DNA of 32,557 nucleotides from assembly GCA_902806415.1 (NCBI GenBank), contig CADCWN010000202.1:1-32557 (forward strand), written 5' to 3'. Each line of letters starts with the position of its first letter. Position 1 is the stretch's first letter. Origin of the DNA: an uncultured Thermomicrobiales bacterium (GTDB lineage Bacteria; Chloroflexota; Chloroflexia; Thermomicrobiales; CADCWN01). The position numbers were made by a program, and so were the translations under genes. Of this stretch, positions 8,667-17,309 are shown piece after piece. The notes under the pieces are model-generated. The model was given only the letters and a program-made list of their open reading frames with translations. It was not told the DNA's origin and did no database searches.

Positions 8667-9623
8667 TCACTCCACCGGGGTCGTGTACTCCTCCGGTATC
8701 CAACCCTCGAAATCGAGGTAGCGGATATGCTTCCAGTTCTGCCCTTTAGTGTCGCGCTGATCATCACCGATGACTTCGAGGATGAAGCCCTCCGGGATAG
8801 CGAAGCGCCGTTCCCCGGCGGGCAAGACGTAAACGTTGGCACCCTTATTCTCGGTATTCGCGACCCGCACGCGCGCCGCAGCCGGCCCGGCGGTCGGGGT
8901 CGGGGGGAGATTCGCCGGTGTCGGCGTCGGGGCCGCGCGCGTCGGCGTCACCGGGCGCGGTGCCCCCGACGCGCCACCAGGGGCGACCGCGCCAGTCGGC
9001 ACCACGGGGGGCGCTGTGGGCGGTGGGGATTGCGCCGCGATCGTGGCGGTCTGCGCGCCGCCCACATTCGGCGACGGTGTCGCCTCCGCCGCGCCGCCGC
9101 CGAGAACCCGCACGCCGACTATGAATACCAGGACCAGCGCCAACACCGCCACCGCTGGCGCGACGATCGGCGTCAGCGAGGGATCGCCGACGCGCAGCGC
9201 CGCCGGCCACCACGCCGGCCAGCGTCCCCGCACGGCGGTGGCACTTCCTGCCGAGGCGGCCCCTGCCGCAAGCGGCGCGCCGGATACGGCACGCCCGCTA
9301 TCGGCGGCGTCGGGTGTCGGCACCAGGCGCGGCCGATTCGGCGGCAACGCGACGAGGGGACGTTGTAAGGCGCGGCGACCGCTGAGGGTGGTGCGCGGTC
9401 GCCAATAGCCCTCACGGTCGAGCCGCACCAGACCCAGAGTCTCCAATTCTTCGAGCGCCCGCCGGATCCGCTCGCGCCCGGCCGCTTGCAGATACTCATT
9501 CCCGGAGAGATCGGCGGGCAGGATATCGGCCGCGCGCGCGACGGTATACTCGTCGATCAGTGTGCCGGGGTTCCCCTCCATGTGGTGGATCGCCGCCAGG
9601 ACCGCACGCTGCTCTTCATTCAT
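8667..9623 (-). CDS. Winged-helix-like N-terminus + single TM + Pro/Thr/Ala linker + SH3-like C-terminal domain protein
   Basis: N-term ...RERIRRALEELETLGLVRLDREGYWRP; TM PIVAPAVAVLALVLVFIVGVRVL; P/T/A-rich linker; C-term VYVLPAGERRFAIPEGFILEVIGDD...NWKHIRYLDFEGWIPEEYT. Confidence 0.75.
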   Translation of the reverse strand: MNEEQRAVLAAIHHMEGNPGTLIDEYTVARAADILPADLSGNEYLQAAGRERIRRALEELETLGLVRLDREGYWRPRTTLSGRRALQRPLVALPPNRPRLVPTPDAADSGRAVSGAPLAAGAASAGSATAVRGRWPAWWPAALRVGDPSLTPIVAPAVAVLALVLVFIVGVRVLGGGAAEATPSPNVGGAQTATIAAQSPPPTAPPVVPTGAVAPGGASGAPRPVTPTRAAPTPTPANLPPTPTAGPAAARVRVANTENKGANVYVLPAGERRFAIPEGFILEVIGDDQRDTKGQNWKHIRYLDFEGWIPEEYTTPVE

Positions 9624-9810
9624 CGCGCTCTTCTACCATTCGTCTGCGGCATGATCGCTCCTTGTGCCCCACGCCACAGCCGCGTCCAGCCTCGCATCCG
9701 CTTCTCGTGCTCGGAACAGTTCGTCGGCAGTATACCAGCGGGGGTGACAGATTGAGAACGGAACGAGGGATGGCGGCCTCGCATGTCTGCGGGATTGCCC
9801 GCCACGACCG

Positions 9811-10278
9811 TCATTCCTCCAGGTCGCGCACCATGGTGATATGCTCGATCCCGCCCATCATCCAGACCTTGCCCACCGTGCGGAAACCGAGCAAGCGGTA
9901 GAATCCGACCGCGTGCGTCTGGGCGCTGAGCGTCACCCGCGTGGCCCCGCGCTGCCCGGCGGCGGCCAGCAGGGCGTCCATGATCTCCCAGCCGATCCCT
10001 CGTCCCCGATAGGGCGAGAGGATCGCCACCCAGGCGATCTGCCCCTCGTCGCGCGAAACGTGCAGTCGTCCCACCCCGACCGGGCGATCATCGAGGAACG
10101 CCAGAATGTGTACCGCTCCGGAGCCGTGGTCGTAGGGATCGCGATCGACAACATCGGTCAGGTGCTGCTCATCGATGAACACCGCCCGGCGGATCGCGTT
10201 CACCTCGCGCAGATCGCGCGGGCCGCTCGCCGCGCGGATCGCGAAACGCCTCCCCTCGCCCCCATCCTCGCCGCCCAT
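9811..10278 (-). CDS. GNAT-family N-acetyltransferase
   Basis: IRRAVFIDEQ...GRLHVSRDEGQIAWVAILSPYRGRGIGWEIMDALLAAAGQRGATRVTLSAQTHAVGFYRLLGF. Start uncertain; ORF is open to 10359. Confidence 0.88.
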   Translation of the reverse strand: MGGEDGGEGRRFAIRAASGPRDLREVNAIRRAVFIDEQHLTDVVDRDPYDHGSGAVHILAFLDDRPVGVGRLHVSRDEGQIAWVAILSPYRGRGIGWEIMDALLAAAGQRGATRVTLSAQTHAVGFYRLLGFRTVGKVWMMGGIEHITMVRDLEE

Positions 10279-10492
10279 TTCGTCCCCGCGCACCCGGTTC
10301 CCTTCCCACCGCCCCATCCGACTATCCCCCCGGCTAGCGGCACCGGCGGATGATACCATGCTCTCCGATCCGATCGCGTGCTCGCCAACGAGCGCCCGTC
10401 ACCATCGGCGTGAATGTCGCTGGCATACCGCCTGCATTGTATCTCTCCGATGGTAATCGCCATCTGAAGCAAACCCGGACCCGTAACCTCGT

Positions 10493-10522
10493 TTGACGGC
10501 CGCGCGTTCATCATGCTAGGAT
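10493..10522 (+). promoter_or_regulatory. Candidate sigma70-type promoter upstream of dxs
   Basis: ttgacg (10493-10498), 18-bp spacer, taggat (10517-10522). Confidence 0.4.
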
Positions 10523-10615
10523 CAGGGTTGCTGCAACCACCGCGGGGGCTTTGTGCCGCCCGCGCCCACCTACGTGGTGCGGCAGTCAACACCACGGCGA
10601 AGAAGGAAACAGTTG

Positions 10616-12526
10616 ATGATTTTGGAGACGATCGATAGCCCCACCGATCTGCGCGACCTCTCGATCGAACAATTGGAGATCCTGGCCCGCGAGATCCGCG
10701 ACGAGATGTGGCGCGTCGTCAACCTGAATGGCGGCCATCTCGGGGCGGGGCTGGGCGTGGTCGAGCTCACCCTGGCCCTGCACCGCACCTTCGACTCCCC
10801 GCGCGAGCGAATCGTCTGGGATGTCGGACATCAGGGGTATCCTCACAAGCTGATCACCGGGCGGCGCGACCAGTTCGAGACGATCCGCAAGGCCGACGGC
10901 CTCGCCCCGTTCCTCTCGCGCGACGAGAGCGAGCACGACGCCTTCGGCGCGGGACACGCCTCGACCGCCGTCTCGGCGGCACTCGGGATGGCGGCGGCGA
11001 ACGAATTGAAAGGGCTCCGCTGGCCTGTCGTGGCCGTCCTCGGCGACGCCGCCCTCACCGGGGGGATGGCCTACGAGGCGCTGAACAACGCCGGGCAGAT
11101 GAGCGCCCCGCTGATCGTCGTCCTCAACGATAACGAGATGTCGATCTCGCCGAATGTCGGCGGGATGACCAAGTATCTCAACCGCGTCCGCACCAACGCC
11201 CACTATAACCAACTCAAGGGGATCACCGAGGACGTCCTGCAGCACCTCCCGGCGGGCGACATGCTCGTCGAGATCGGGCGGCGGATGAAGGACAGCTTCA
11301 AGGAATTCGTCGTCCACTCGATGATTTGGGAGGAATTGGGCTTCACCTATCTCGGTCCGGTTGACGGACACGACCTCCCGACCCTGTTGGAAACGTTCGA
11401 ACAGGCGCGGCGCGTGCTGGCCGAATATCACAAGCCGGTCTTCGTCCACGTCGTCACCACCAAAGGGAAGGGTCTCGACCTCGCCGCCGACCCGCTGAAG
11501 CTGAACTGGCATCAGCTGAGCCCGGCGGGCGGGGCGAAGGCGACCGCGCCGAAATACCAGGATGTCTTCGCGCAAGCGCTGATCGCGCAGGCGAACCGTG
11601 ATCAGCGGATCGTCGGGATCACGGCGGCGATGTCGACCGGCACGAGCCTCGACAAGTTCCAGAAAGCTTATCCCAAGCGCTTCTTCGACGTGGGGATCGC
11701 CGAGGAGCACGCGATCACCTTCGCAGCGGGCCTCGCGTGCAGCGGGATGCGCCCGGTGGCGGCGATCTACTCGACGTTCTTGCAGCGCGCATTCGATCAG
11801 ATCACCCACGACGTCTGCATCCAGAATCTGCCGGTCGTCTTCGCGCTCGACCGTGCCGGGCTGGTCGGCGACGACGGCAAGACGCACCAGGGGGTCTTCG
11901 ATCTGACCTACCTGCGCTGCCTGCCGAACATGACGATCCTCGCCCCGAAGGACGAATTGGAGTTGCAGCGGATGATCGCGACTGCCATCGCGCACGAGAC
12001 CGGGCCGATCGCGATCCGCTTCCCGCGCGGCAACGGCGTCGGGGTGCCGCTGGATGCCGATCCGCAGCCCCTGCCGATCGGGGTCGGCGAGACGCTGCGC
12101 GACGGCGACGACATCGCGCTCATCGGTGCCGGCACGATGGTCGCCGTGGCACAGGAAGCCGCGACGATCCTGGCGGCGGAGGGGATCGAGGCGACGGTGA
12201 TCAATGCGCGCTCGGTCAAGCCGCTCGATGAGGCACTGATCCTTGCGGCGGCGCGGCGTTGCGGCCACGTCATCACGATCGAGGAGAACGTCGTCACCGG
12301 CGGCTTCGGCGCGGGGGTCCTCGAACTCCTCTCCCGCGAGGGGGTGGTCATCCCGACGCACCTGATGGGCGTGCCGGACGAGATGATCCCGCACGGCTCA
12401 CAGGGGCAGCAGCGCGCCTGGTGCGGGCTGACCGCCGAGGGTCTGGCCGAGCACGCCCGCGCGCTCCTCGGACGTGCTGCACCGACCGCTGCCGCCGCCC
12501 TGGAAACGGTCGGTCGTCGCGACTGA
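10616..12526 (+). CDS. dxs: 1-deoxy-D-xylulose-5-phosphate synthase
   Basis: GGHLGAGLGVVELTLALH, WDVGHQGYPHKLITGR, GAGHASTAVSAALGMA, GDAALTGGMAYEALNNAG, DRAGLVGDDGKTHQGVFD. ATG 10616. Confidence 0.97.
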   Translation: MILETIDSPTDLRDLSIEQLEILAREIRDEMWRVVNLNGGHLGAGLGVVELTLALHRTFDSPRERIVWDVGHQGYPHKLITGRRDQFETIRKADGLAPFLSRDESEHDAFGAGHASTAVSAALGMAAANELKGLRWPVVAVLGDAALTGGMAYEALNNAGQMSAPLIVVLNDNEMSISPNVGGMTKYLNRVRTNAHYNQLKGITEDVLQHLPAGDMLVEIGRRMKDSFKEFVVHSMIWEELGFTYLGPVDGHDLPTLLETFEQARRVLAEYHKPVFVHVVTTKGKGLDLAADPLKLNWHQLSPAGGAKATAPKYQDVFAQALIAQANRDQRIVGITAAMSTGTSLDKFQKAYPKRFFDVGIAEEHAITFAAGLACSGMRPVAAIYSTFLQRAFDQITHDVCIQNLPVVFALDRAGLVGDDGKTHQGVFDLTYLRCLPNMTILAPKDELELQRMIATAIAHETGPIAIRFPRGNGVGVPLDADPQPLPIGVGETLRDGDDIALIGAGTMVAVAQEAATILAAEGIEATVINARSVKPLDEALILAAARRCGHVITIEENVVTGGFGAGVLELLSREGVVIPTHLMGVPDEMIPHGSQGQQRAWCGLTAEGLAEHARALLGRAAPTAAAALETVGRRD

Positions 12527-12556
12527 CACGCCAGCGGTGTACGAACCGGAAAGATG

Positions 12557-12593
12557 AGCCCGTCCGCCGCCTCGGATTTCGAGGCGGTGGGCT
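12557..12593 (+). terminator. Terminator-like hairpin after dxs
   Basis: agccc...ccgcctcg-gattt-cgaggcgg...gggct, followed by tcgtttcg. Confidence 0.45.
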
Positions 12594-12713
12594 TCGTTTC
12601 GACGCGGATCAACTTCGGTCGCCGATCGAGCTCCCGCGCGTAGAAGCATCGTTCGCAGCCCCGTATACTAGGTGAAGCTGGACACGATCGGTCGGGACTA
12701 GGGGGTGAGCGAG

Positions 12714-13322
12714 ATGACCATGACAACAGCGCCGCTCGAACTGGTGCTCCATTCATCAGAGGCGACCTGGAATCGCGAGCGATGGGACGAGTTGCCGGAT
12801 GACGGCAAACGCTATGAGATCATCGACGGGGTATTGTACATGAGTACCGCGCCGAGCCCCTGGCATCAGTGGATCAGCCGGCTAGCCCAGCGACTCCTCT
12901 ACACGCAGATCGACGATCGCGGCCTCGGCATCACGTTCAATGCGCCGGTCGGCCTGTTCATGCCAGGCTGTGATCCGGTGCAGCCCGATCTGCTGGTGCT
13001 CCGCCCCGACGATCGCAGCCTTATCTTGGAGCGACGGATCGAGACGATCCCGCTGTTACTGATCGAAATCCTCTCGCCCTCCAACCCGCAGCATGATCTA
13101 GTCCTCAAGCGGCAGGCATATGCCCGCGCTGGCGTGCCGGAGTATTGGGTGTTGCGACCACAGGAGCGCGACATCCTCGTCCATAGCGAGCCGGACCCGA
13201 CGCTGGGCCACTTCCTGCGCGTGCTCCGCATCCCCGCCGATGGCGAGCTCGTCTCGCCCACCCTCGCCTTCCGCGCCCCGGTCGCGGCGTTCTTCGCACT
13301 GCCGTCCGAGCCCGCCTCCTGA
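12714..13322 (+). CDS. Uma2 family (DUF820) putative PD-(D/E)XK endonuclease
   Basis: LPDDGKRYEIIDGVLYMSTAPSPWHQWI...VQPDLLVL...PLLLIEILSPSNPQHDLVLKRQAYARAGVPEYWVL. An in-frame GTG start at 12705 is also possible. Confidence 0.9.
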   Translation: MTMTTAPLELVLHSSEATWNRERWDELPDDGKRYEIIDGVLYMSTAPSPWHQWISRLAQRLLYTQIDDRGLGITFNAPVGLFMPGCDPVQPDLLVLRPDDRSLILERRIETIPLLLIEILSPSNPQHDLVLKRQAYARAGVPEYWVLRPQERDILVHSEPDPTLGHFLRVLRIPADGELVSPTLAFRAPVAAFFALPSEPAS

Positions 13323-13515
13323 ACGCGCGCATCGCCCTCGGCATAGGCCCGGCCTCTCGCACCCCGCGACCGCAACGATCACCCTCACGAGCGCCGCGCC
13401 CGCCCAATCCCAACAGTGTTATCATTCAGCCGCACCGCGAATCTCTTGGGAAGGGGATTGGTGCGCGGTAGAGTGGCGCGTAGTATGGGACGCGCCTGGA
13501 TAGATTGGGGGCGGA

Positions 13516-15159
13516 ATGGCAACGCTGACCGGCGGACAAGCACTGGTCCAGTCACTGAAACGCGAGGGGATCGACACCATCTTCGGCCTGCCGGGTGTCC
13601 AGCTCGACTGGGCGTTCGACGCGCTCTACGAGGAGCGGGACAATGTGCGCGTGATCCACACGCGGCACGAGCAGGCGACCTCCTACATGGCCGACGGCTA
13701 CGCCCGCGCTACCGGCAAGATCGGGACGAACCTGGTGGTGCCGGGGCCGGGGCTGCTGAACGCGATGGCGGGGCTCTCGACCGCCTACGCCTGCTGCTCC
13801 CCGGTCCTCTGCCTGACCGGGCAGATCCAGTCGGACAAGATCGGCGTCGGTACTGGGCTGTTGCACGAGATTCCTCATCAGTTGGAGATGATGGCGGCGG
13901 TCACGAAGTGGGCGCGCCGGGCGATGCACCCCTCCGAGATCCCGGGGCTGGTGCGCGAGGCGATCACCGAGCTCCGCTCCGGGCGCCCGCGCCCGGTCTC
14001 CCTGGAAATCCCGCCCGACATCTTGCAGATGCAGGCCGAGGTCGAACTCCTCGACCCGGCGCAGGTCGAGCGCCAGTCGGGCGATCCCGAGCTGCTGAAG
14101 CGGGCGGCGGAACTCCTGGCGAAAGCCGAGCGACCGCTGATCTTCGTCGGCAGCGGGATCTTCACCTCCGAGGCGTGGGACGAACTGCGCGCGCTGGCGG
14201 AGGCGTTGCAAGCGCCGGTCGTGATGTCGGCGAACGGGCGCGGCGCGCTCTCCGACCGGCACCCGTTGGCGCTGAGCGGCAACGAGGGTCGTCTGATGCT
14301 GCCGCGCGCCGACGCGATCCTGGCGGTCGGGACGCGCTTCGCCGAGCCGCTGACCCGCTGGGGCGGGCTGCCGGAGGGCGTGCCGACGATCCAGATCGAT
14401 GTCGATCCCGAGGAGGTCGGGCGCAACGGCAAGCCGACGATCGGGATCGTCAGTGACGCCAAGCTCGGCCTCGCCGATCTACTGGCGAATATGGACGGCG
14501 CGAAGGGCGTCGGCAACCGTTCGTCGCGCGCCGACGAGGTCGCGGCGGTCAAGGAGTTCGTCGAGGATCAGCTCTTCGAGATCCAGCCGCAGGCGGCGTA
14601 CACGGCGGCCCTCCGGGCCGAGATCCCGGAGGACGGGATCCTGGTCGGCGAGATGACGCAGGTGAGCTACTTCGCGCGCAACGCCTACCCGACCTACGGG
14701 CCGCGCACGCAGATCAACCCCGGCTACCAGGGGACCCTCGGCTGCGGCTTCCCGATCGCCCTCGGCGCGCAGGTCGGGATGCCCGACCGCAAGGTCGTGT
14801 CGATCAACGGCGACGGCGGCTTCATGTTCAATGTGCAGGAACTCTCGACGATGAAGCGCCACAACATCCCGCTGGTGGCGGTCGTCTTCAGCGATGGCGC
14901 GTTCGGCAACGTCAAGCGGATTCAGCAGAACCAATTCGGGCGGCGGACGATCGCCTCCGACCTGCTGAACCCCGACTTCGCCAAGACGGCGGAACTCTTC
15001 GGCATCCCCGGTATGCGCGCGAAGTCGCCCGACGAATTCCAGGGCGTCCTGCGCGAGGCGCTGGCGACCGACGGCCCGGTGCTGATCGATGTGACGGTCG
15101 GGGAGATGCCAGAGCCGGGGCTGCGGATGGAGGCCGCCGCCGGGAAGCAGTGGTGGTAG
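13516..15159 (+). CDS. Thiamine-diphosphate-dependent enzyme (acetolactate synthase large-subunit-like/decarboxylase family)
   Basis: FGLPGVQLDWAFDALYEE, HEQATSYMADGYARATGK (catalytic Glu), ThDP motif GDGGFMFNVQELSTMKRHNIPLVAVVFSDGAFGN. Confidence 0.92.
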   Translation: MATLTGGQALVQSLKREGIDTIFGLPGVQLDWAFDALYEERDNVRVIHTRHEQATSYMADGYARATGKIGTNLVVPGPGLLNAMAGLSTAYACCSPVLCLTGQIQSDKIGVGTGLLHEIPHQLEMMAAVTKWARRAMHPSEIPGLVREAITELRSGRPRPVSLEIPPDILQMQAEVELLDPAQVERQSGDPELLKRAAELLAKAERPLIFVGSGIFTSEAWDELRALAEALQAPVVMSANGRGALSDRHPLALSGNEGRLMLPRADAILAVGTRFAEPLTRWGGLPEGVPTIQIDVDPEEVGRNGKPTIGIVSDAKLGLADLLANMDGAKGVGNRSSRADEVAAVKEFVEDQLFEIQPQAAYTAALRAEIPEDGILVGEMTQVSYFARNAYPTYGPRTQINPGYQGTLGCGFPIALGAQVGMPDRKVVSINGDGGFMFNVQELSTMKRHNIPLVAVVFSDGAFGNVKRIQQNQFGRRTIASDLLNPDFAKTAELFGIPGMRAKSPDEFQGVLREALATDGPVLIDVTVGEMPEPGLRMEAAAGKQWW

Positions 15160-15193
15160 GCCGGCAGGCGACCGCGTAGGGCGGATAGAGGGA

Positions 15194-15302
15194 GAACGTT
15201 CGCAGGAGACACGGAGACACGGAGGGGGCGGGGAGTGACGAGTGACGAATACATATCTTCCTCCCGTCCTTCTCCGTGTCTCCGTGTCTCCTGCGAACGT
15301 TC
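15194..15302. repeat. 109-bp long inverted repeat (31-bp arms) built on a gagacacg octamer
   Basis: gaacgttcgcaggagacacggagacacggag (15194-15224) and ctccgtgtctccgtgtctcctgcgaacgttc (15272-15302) are perfect reverse complements. Confidence 0.95.
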
Positions 15303-15322
15303 CCTCTTGATAGGAGGTGAAG

Positions 15323-16360
15323 ATGCCGACCGTGCGCGTGGACGACCTGCGGACACTCGGCGAGGCGATCTTCCGCGCCGCAGGGGCTACGCCGGAGAAT
15401 GCCGCCGGGGTGACCGCCTCGCTCGTCGGGGCGAATCTGGCAGGGCATGACTCCCACGGCGTGCTGCGCATCCCGAGCTGTATCGAGGAGATTAAGCAAG
15501 GCGGTCTCAAGCCCGCCGCCACCCCGACGGTGACGCACGAGACTCCCGCGACGGCGGTGGTCGATGGCGGCGCAACATTCGGCCAGCTTGGCGCGCGACT
15601 GACGGCGACTCTGGCGGCGGAGAAGGCCAAAGCGCTGGGACTCGGCGCGGCAACGGCGTTTGGCTGCGCGCATACCGGACGAATCGGCGAATGGGCCGAG
15701 ACCGGCACGCAGGAAGGCTTCATCACCTTCGCGGCGGCGGCGGGCGAGCACGGGCCGTTCCAGACGGTCCCGTTCGGTGGGCGAGAGCGGGCGCTCGGGA
15801 CCAATCCATTCGCCTGGGCAATCCCACACGCGAGCGGCGCGCCACCGATCCTCCTCGACTACGCGACAAGCGCGGTGGCGCGCGGCAAGCTGCTGGTGGC
15901 GCGCGACGCCGGCAAGGCGGTCCCCGAGGGCTGGATCATCGACCGCGACGGCCAGCCGACGACCGACGTGGGAGATTTCTTCGCGGGTGGCGCGCTCCTC
16001 CCCTTCGCGGGACACAAAGGCTACGCGATGTCGGTGATCGTCGAGATGCTGGCGGCGGGGTTGAGCGGCGGGCAGCGCACCCCGCCCGGCGAACACGACT
16101 CCTGCCTCTTCGTCGCCTGCTTCGCGCCATCCGCCTTCGGCCCTGCCGACGACTTCGCGGCGAGTGTCGAGCGGATCGCGAACCGACTCGCCGAGCAGCC
16201 TCCAGCAGTCGGCTTCGAGATGGTCCTGCTGCCGGGTGAGCCGGAGACGCACAGCCGCCGCGAGCGCGAGCACGACGGCGTACCGCTGGCCGACGCCACC
16301 TGGGACGCGATCATGCGCGTGGCGCGCGAATTGGACGTAACACATCCCGCCATCGCCTAA
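15323..16360 (+). CDS. Ldh-family (malate/L-lactate/sulfolactate-type) NAD(P)-dependent oxidoreductase
   Basis: GHDSHGVLRIPSCIEEIKQGG, GCAHTGRIGEWAE, RALGTNPFAWAIP, LLPFAGHKGYAMSVIVEMLAAGLSGG; aggaggt RBS at 15312 before ATG 15323. Confidence 0.93.
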   Translation: MPTVRVDDLRTLGEAIFRAAGATPENAAGVTASLVGANLAGHDSHGVLRIPSCIEEIKQGGLKPAATPTVTHETPATAVVDGGATFGQLGARLTATLAAEKAKALGLGAATAFGCAHTGRIGEWAETGTQEGFITFAAAAGEHGPFQTVPFGGRERALGTNPFAWAIPHASGAPPILLDYATSAVARGKLLVARDAGKAVPEGWIIDRDGQPTTDVGDFFAGGALLPFAGHKGYAMSVIVEMLAAGLSGGQRTPPGEHDSCLFVACFAPSAFGPADDFAASVERIANRLAEQPPAVGFEMVLLPGEPETHSRREREHDGVPLADATWDAIMRVARELDVTHPAIA

Positions 16361-16380
16361 CCCGCTGCCGGGCAATCTCC

Positions 16381-16431
16381 TCACCCTCCCCGCGTCGGGG
16401 AGGGTCGCCGCCGGGGCGGCGGGGAGAGGTC
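16381..16431. repeat. Dispersed intergenic repeat, copy B
   Basis: tcaccctccccgcgtcggggagggtcgccgccggggcggcggggagaggt; shares the caccctccc...gggagggtcgccgccggg start and gggagagg end with copy A. Confidence 0.5.
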
Positions 16432-16505
16432 CATCCGCCCTGCCTTCCCGCCAGCACCGACAGTACACTACGCCAACACGCGCGACGATCGACGAAAGGA
16501 CGCGG

Positions 16506-17306
16506 ATGAGCGTGGACCAGCACCACCCGGCGGCCCCGGAGCGTTATATGGGTGGGGATCTCGCGGGGGCGACGCGGTTCCCCGAGTTCCCGCGCTCGGC
16601 CCAATATCAGCCGGAGTGGATGCTCGAGAACCTGATGGGGCCGAATGCGGTCTGGCTGACCGAGGCGCTCTGCGAACGGCTGGACCTGCGACCGGGGATG
16701 CACGTGCTGGACATGGGCTGCGGCAAGGCGATGAGCGCGATCTTCCTGGCGCGCGAGTTCGGCGTCCAGGTCTGGGCGACCGATCTCTGGATCGCGGCGA
16801 GCGACAACTGGGCGCGCATCCGCGAGGCGGGGCTGGCAGACCGGATCTTCCCGATCCATGCCGAGGCGCACGCCCTGCCGTTCGCCGACGGCTTCTTCGA
16901 CGCGGCGGTGAGCGCCGATGCCTACCACTACTTCGGCACCGACAATCTCTACCTGAGCTACTACGCGCGCTTCGTGCGACCGGGCGGGCAGTTGGGGATC
17001 GTCGTGCCGGGACTGCGCGATGAGTTCGCCGACGGCGTACCGCCGCACCTCGCGCCGTACTGGGAGCCCGACTTCTGGAGTTTTCATAGCCCCGCCTGGT
17101 GGCGAGCGCACTGGGAGCGAACGGGGCTGGTCGAGGTGGCCGTCGCGGACATGGTACCGCGTGGCTGGGAGCACTGGCTCCGCTGGCTGGAAGTTGCCAC
17201 GGCGCACGGCTACCCGAGCAACGAGCGCGAGACGGAGATGGTGCGCATCGATGCCGGGCGCACTCTCGGGTTCACGCGCCTGATCGCGCGAAAGGTCGAG
17301 GGGTAG
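16506..17306 (+). CDS. Class I SAM-dependent methyltransferase
   Basis: MHVLDMGCGKAMSAIFLAREFGVQVWATD; DGFFDAAVSADAYHYFGTD; RFVRPGGQLGIVVPG. Confidence 0.9.
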   Translation: MSVDQHHPAAPERYMGGDLAGATRFPEFPRSAQYQPEWMLENLMGPNAVWLTEALCERLDLRPGMHVLDMGCGKAMSAIFLAREFGVQVWATDLWIAASDNWARIREAGLADRIFPIHAEAHALPFADGFFDAAVSADAYHYFGTDNLYLSYYARFVRPGGQLGIVVPGLRDEFADGVPPHLAPYWEPDFWSFHSPAWWRAHWERTGLVEVAVADMVPRGWEHWLRWLEVATAHGYPSNERETEMVRIDAGRTLGFTRLIARKVEG

Positions 17307-17309
17307 CTG

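Noticed and set aside
10586-12394. 602-aa minus-strand ORF antisense to dxs
   Set aside because: Shadow ORF; dxs motifs are on the plus strand.
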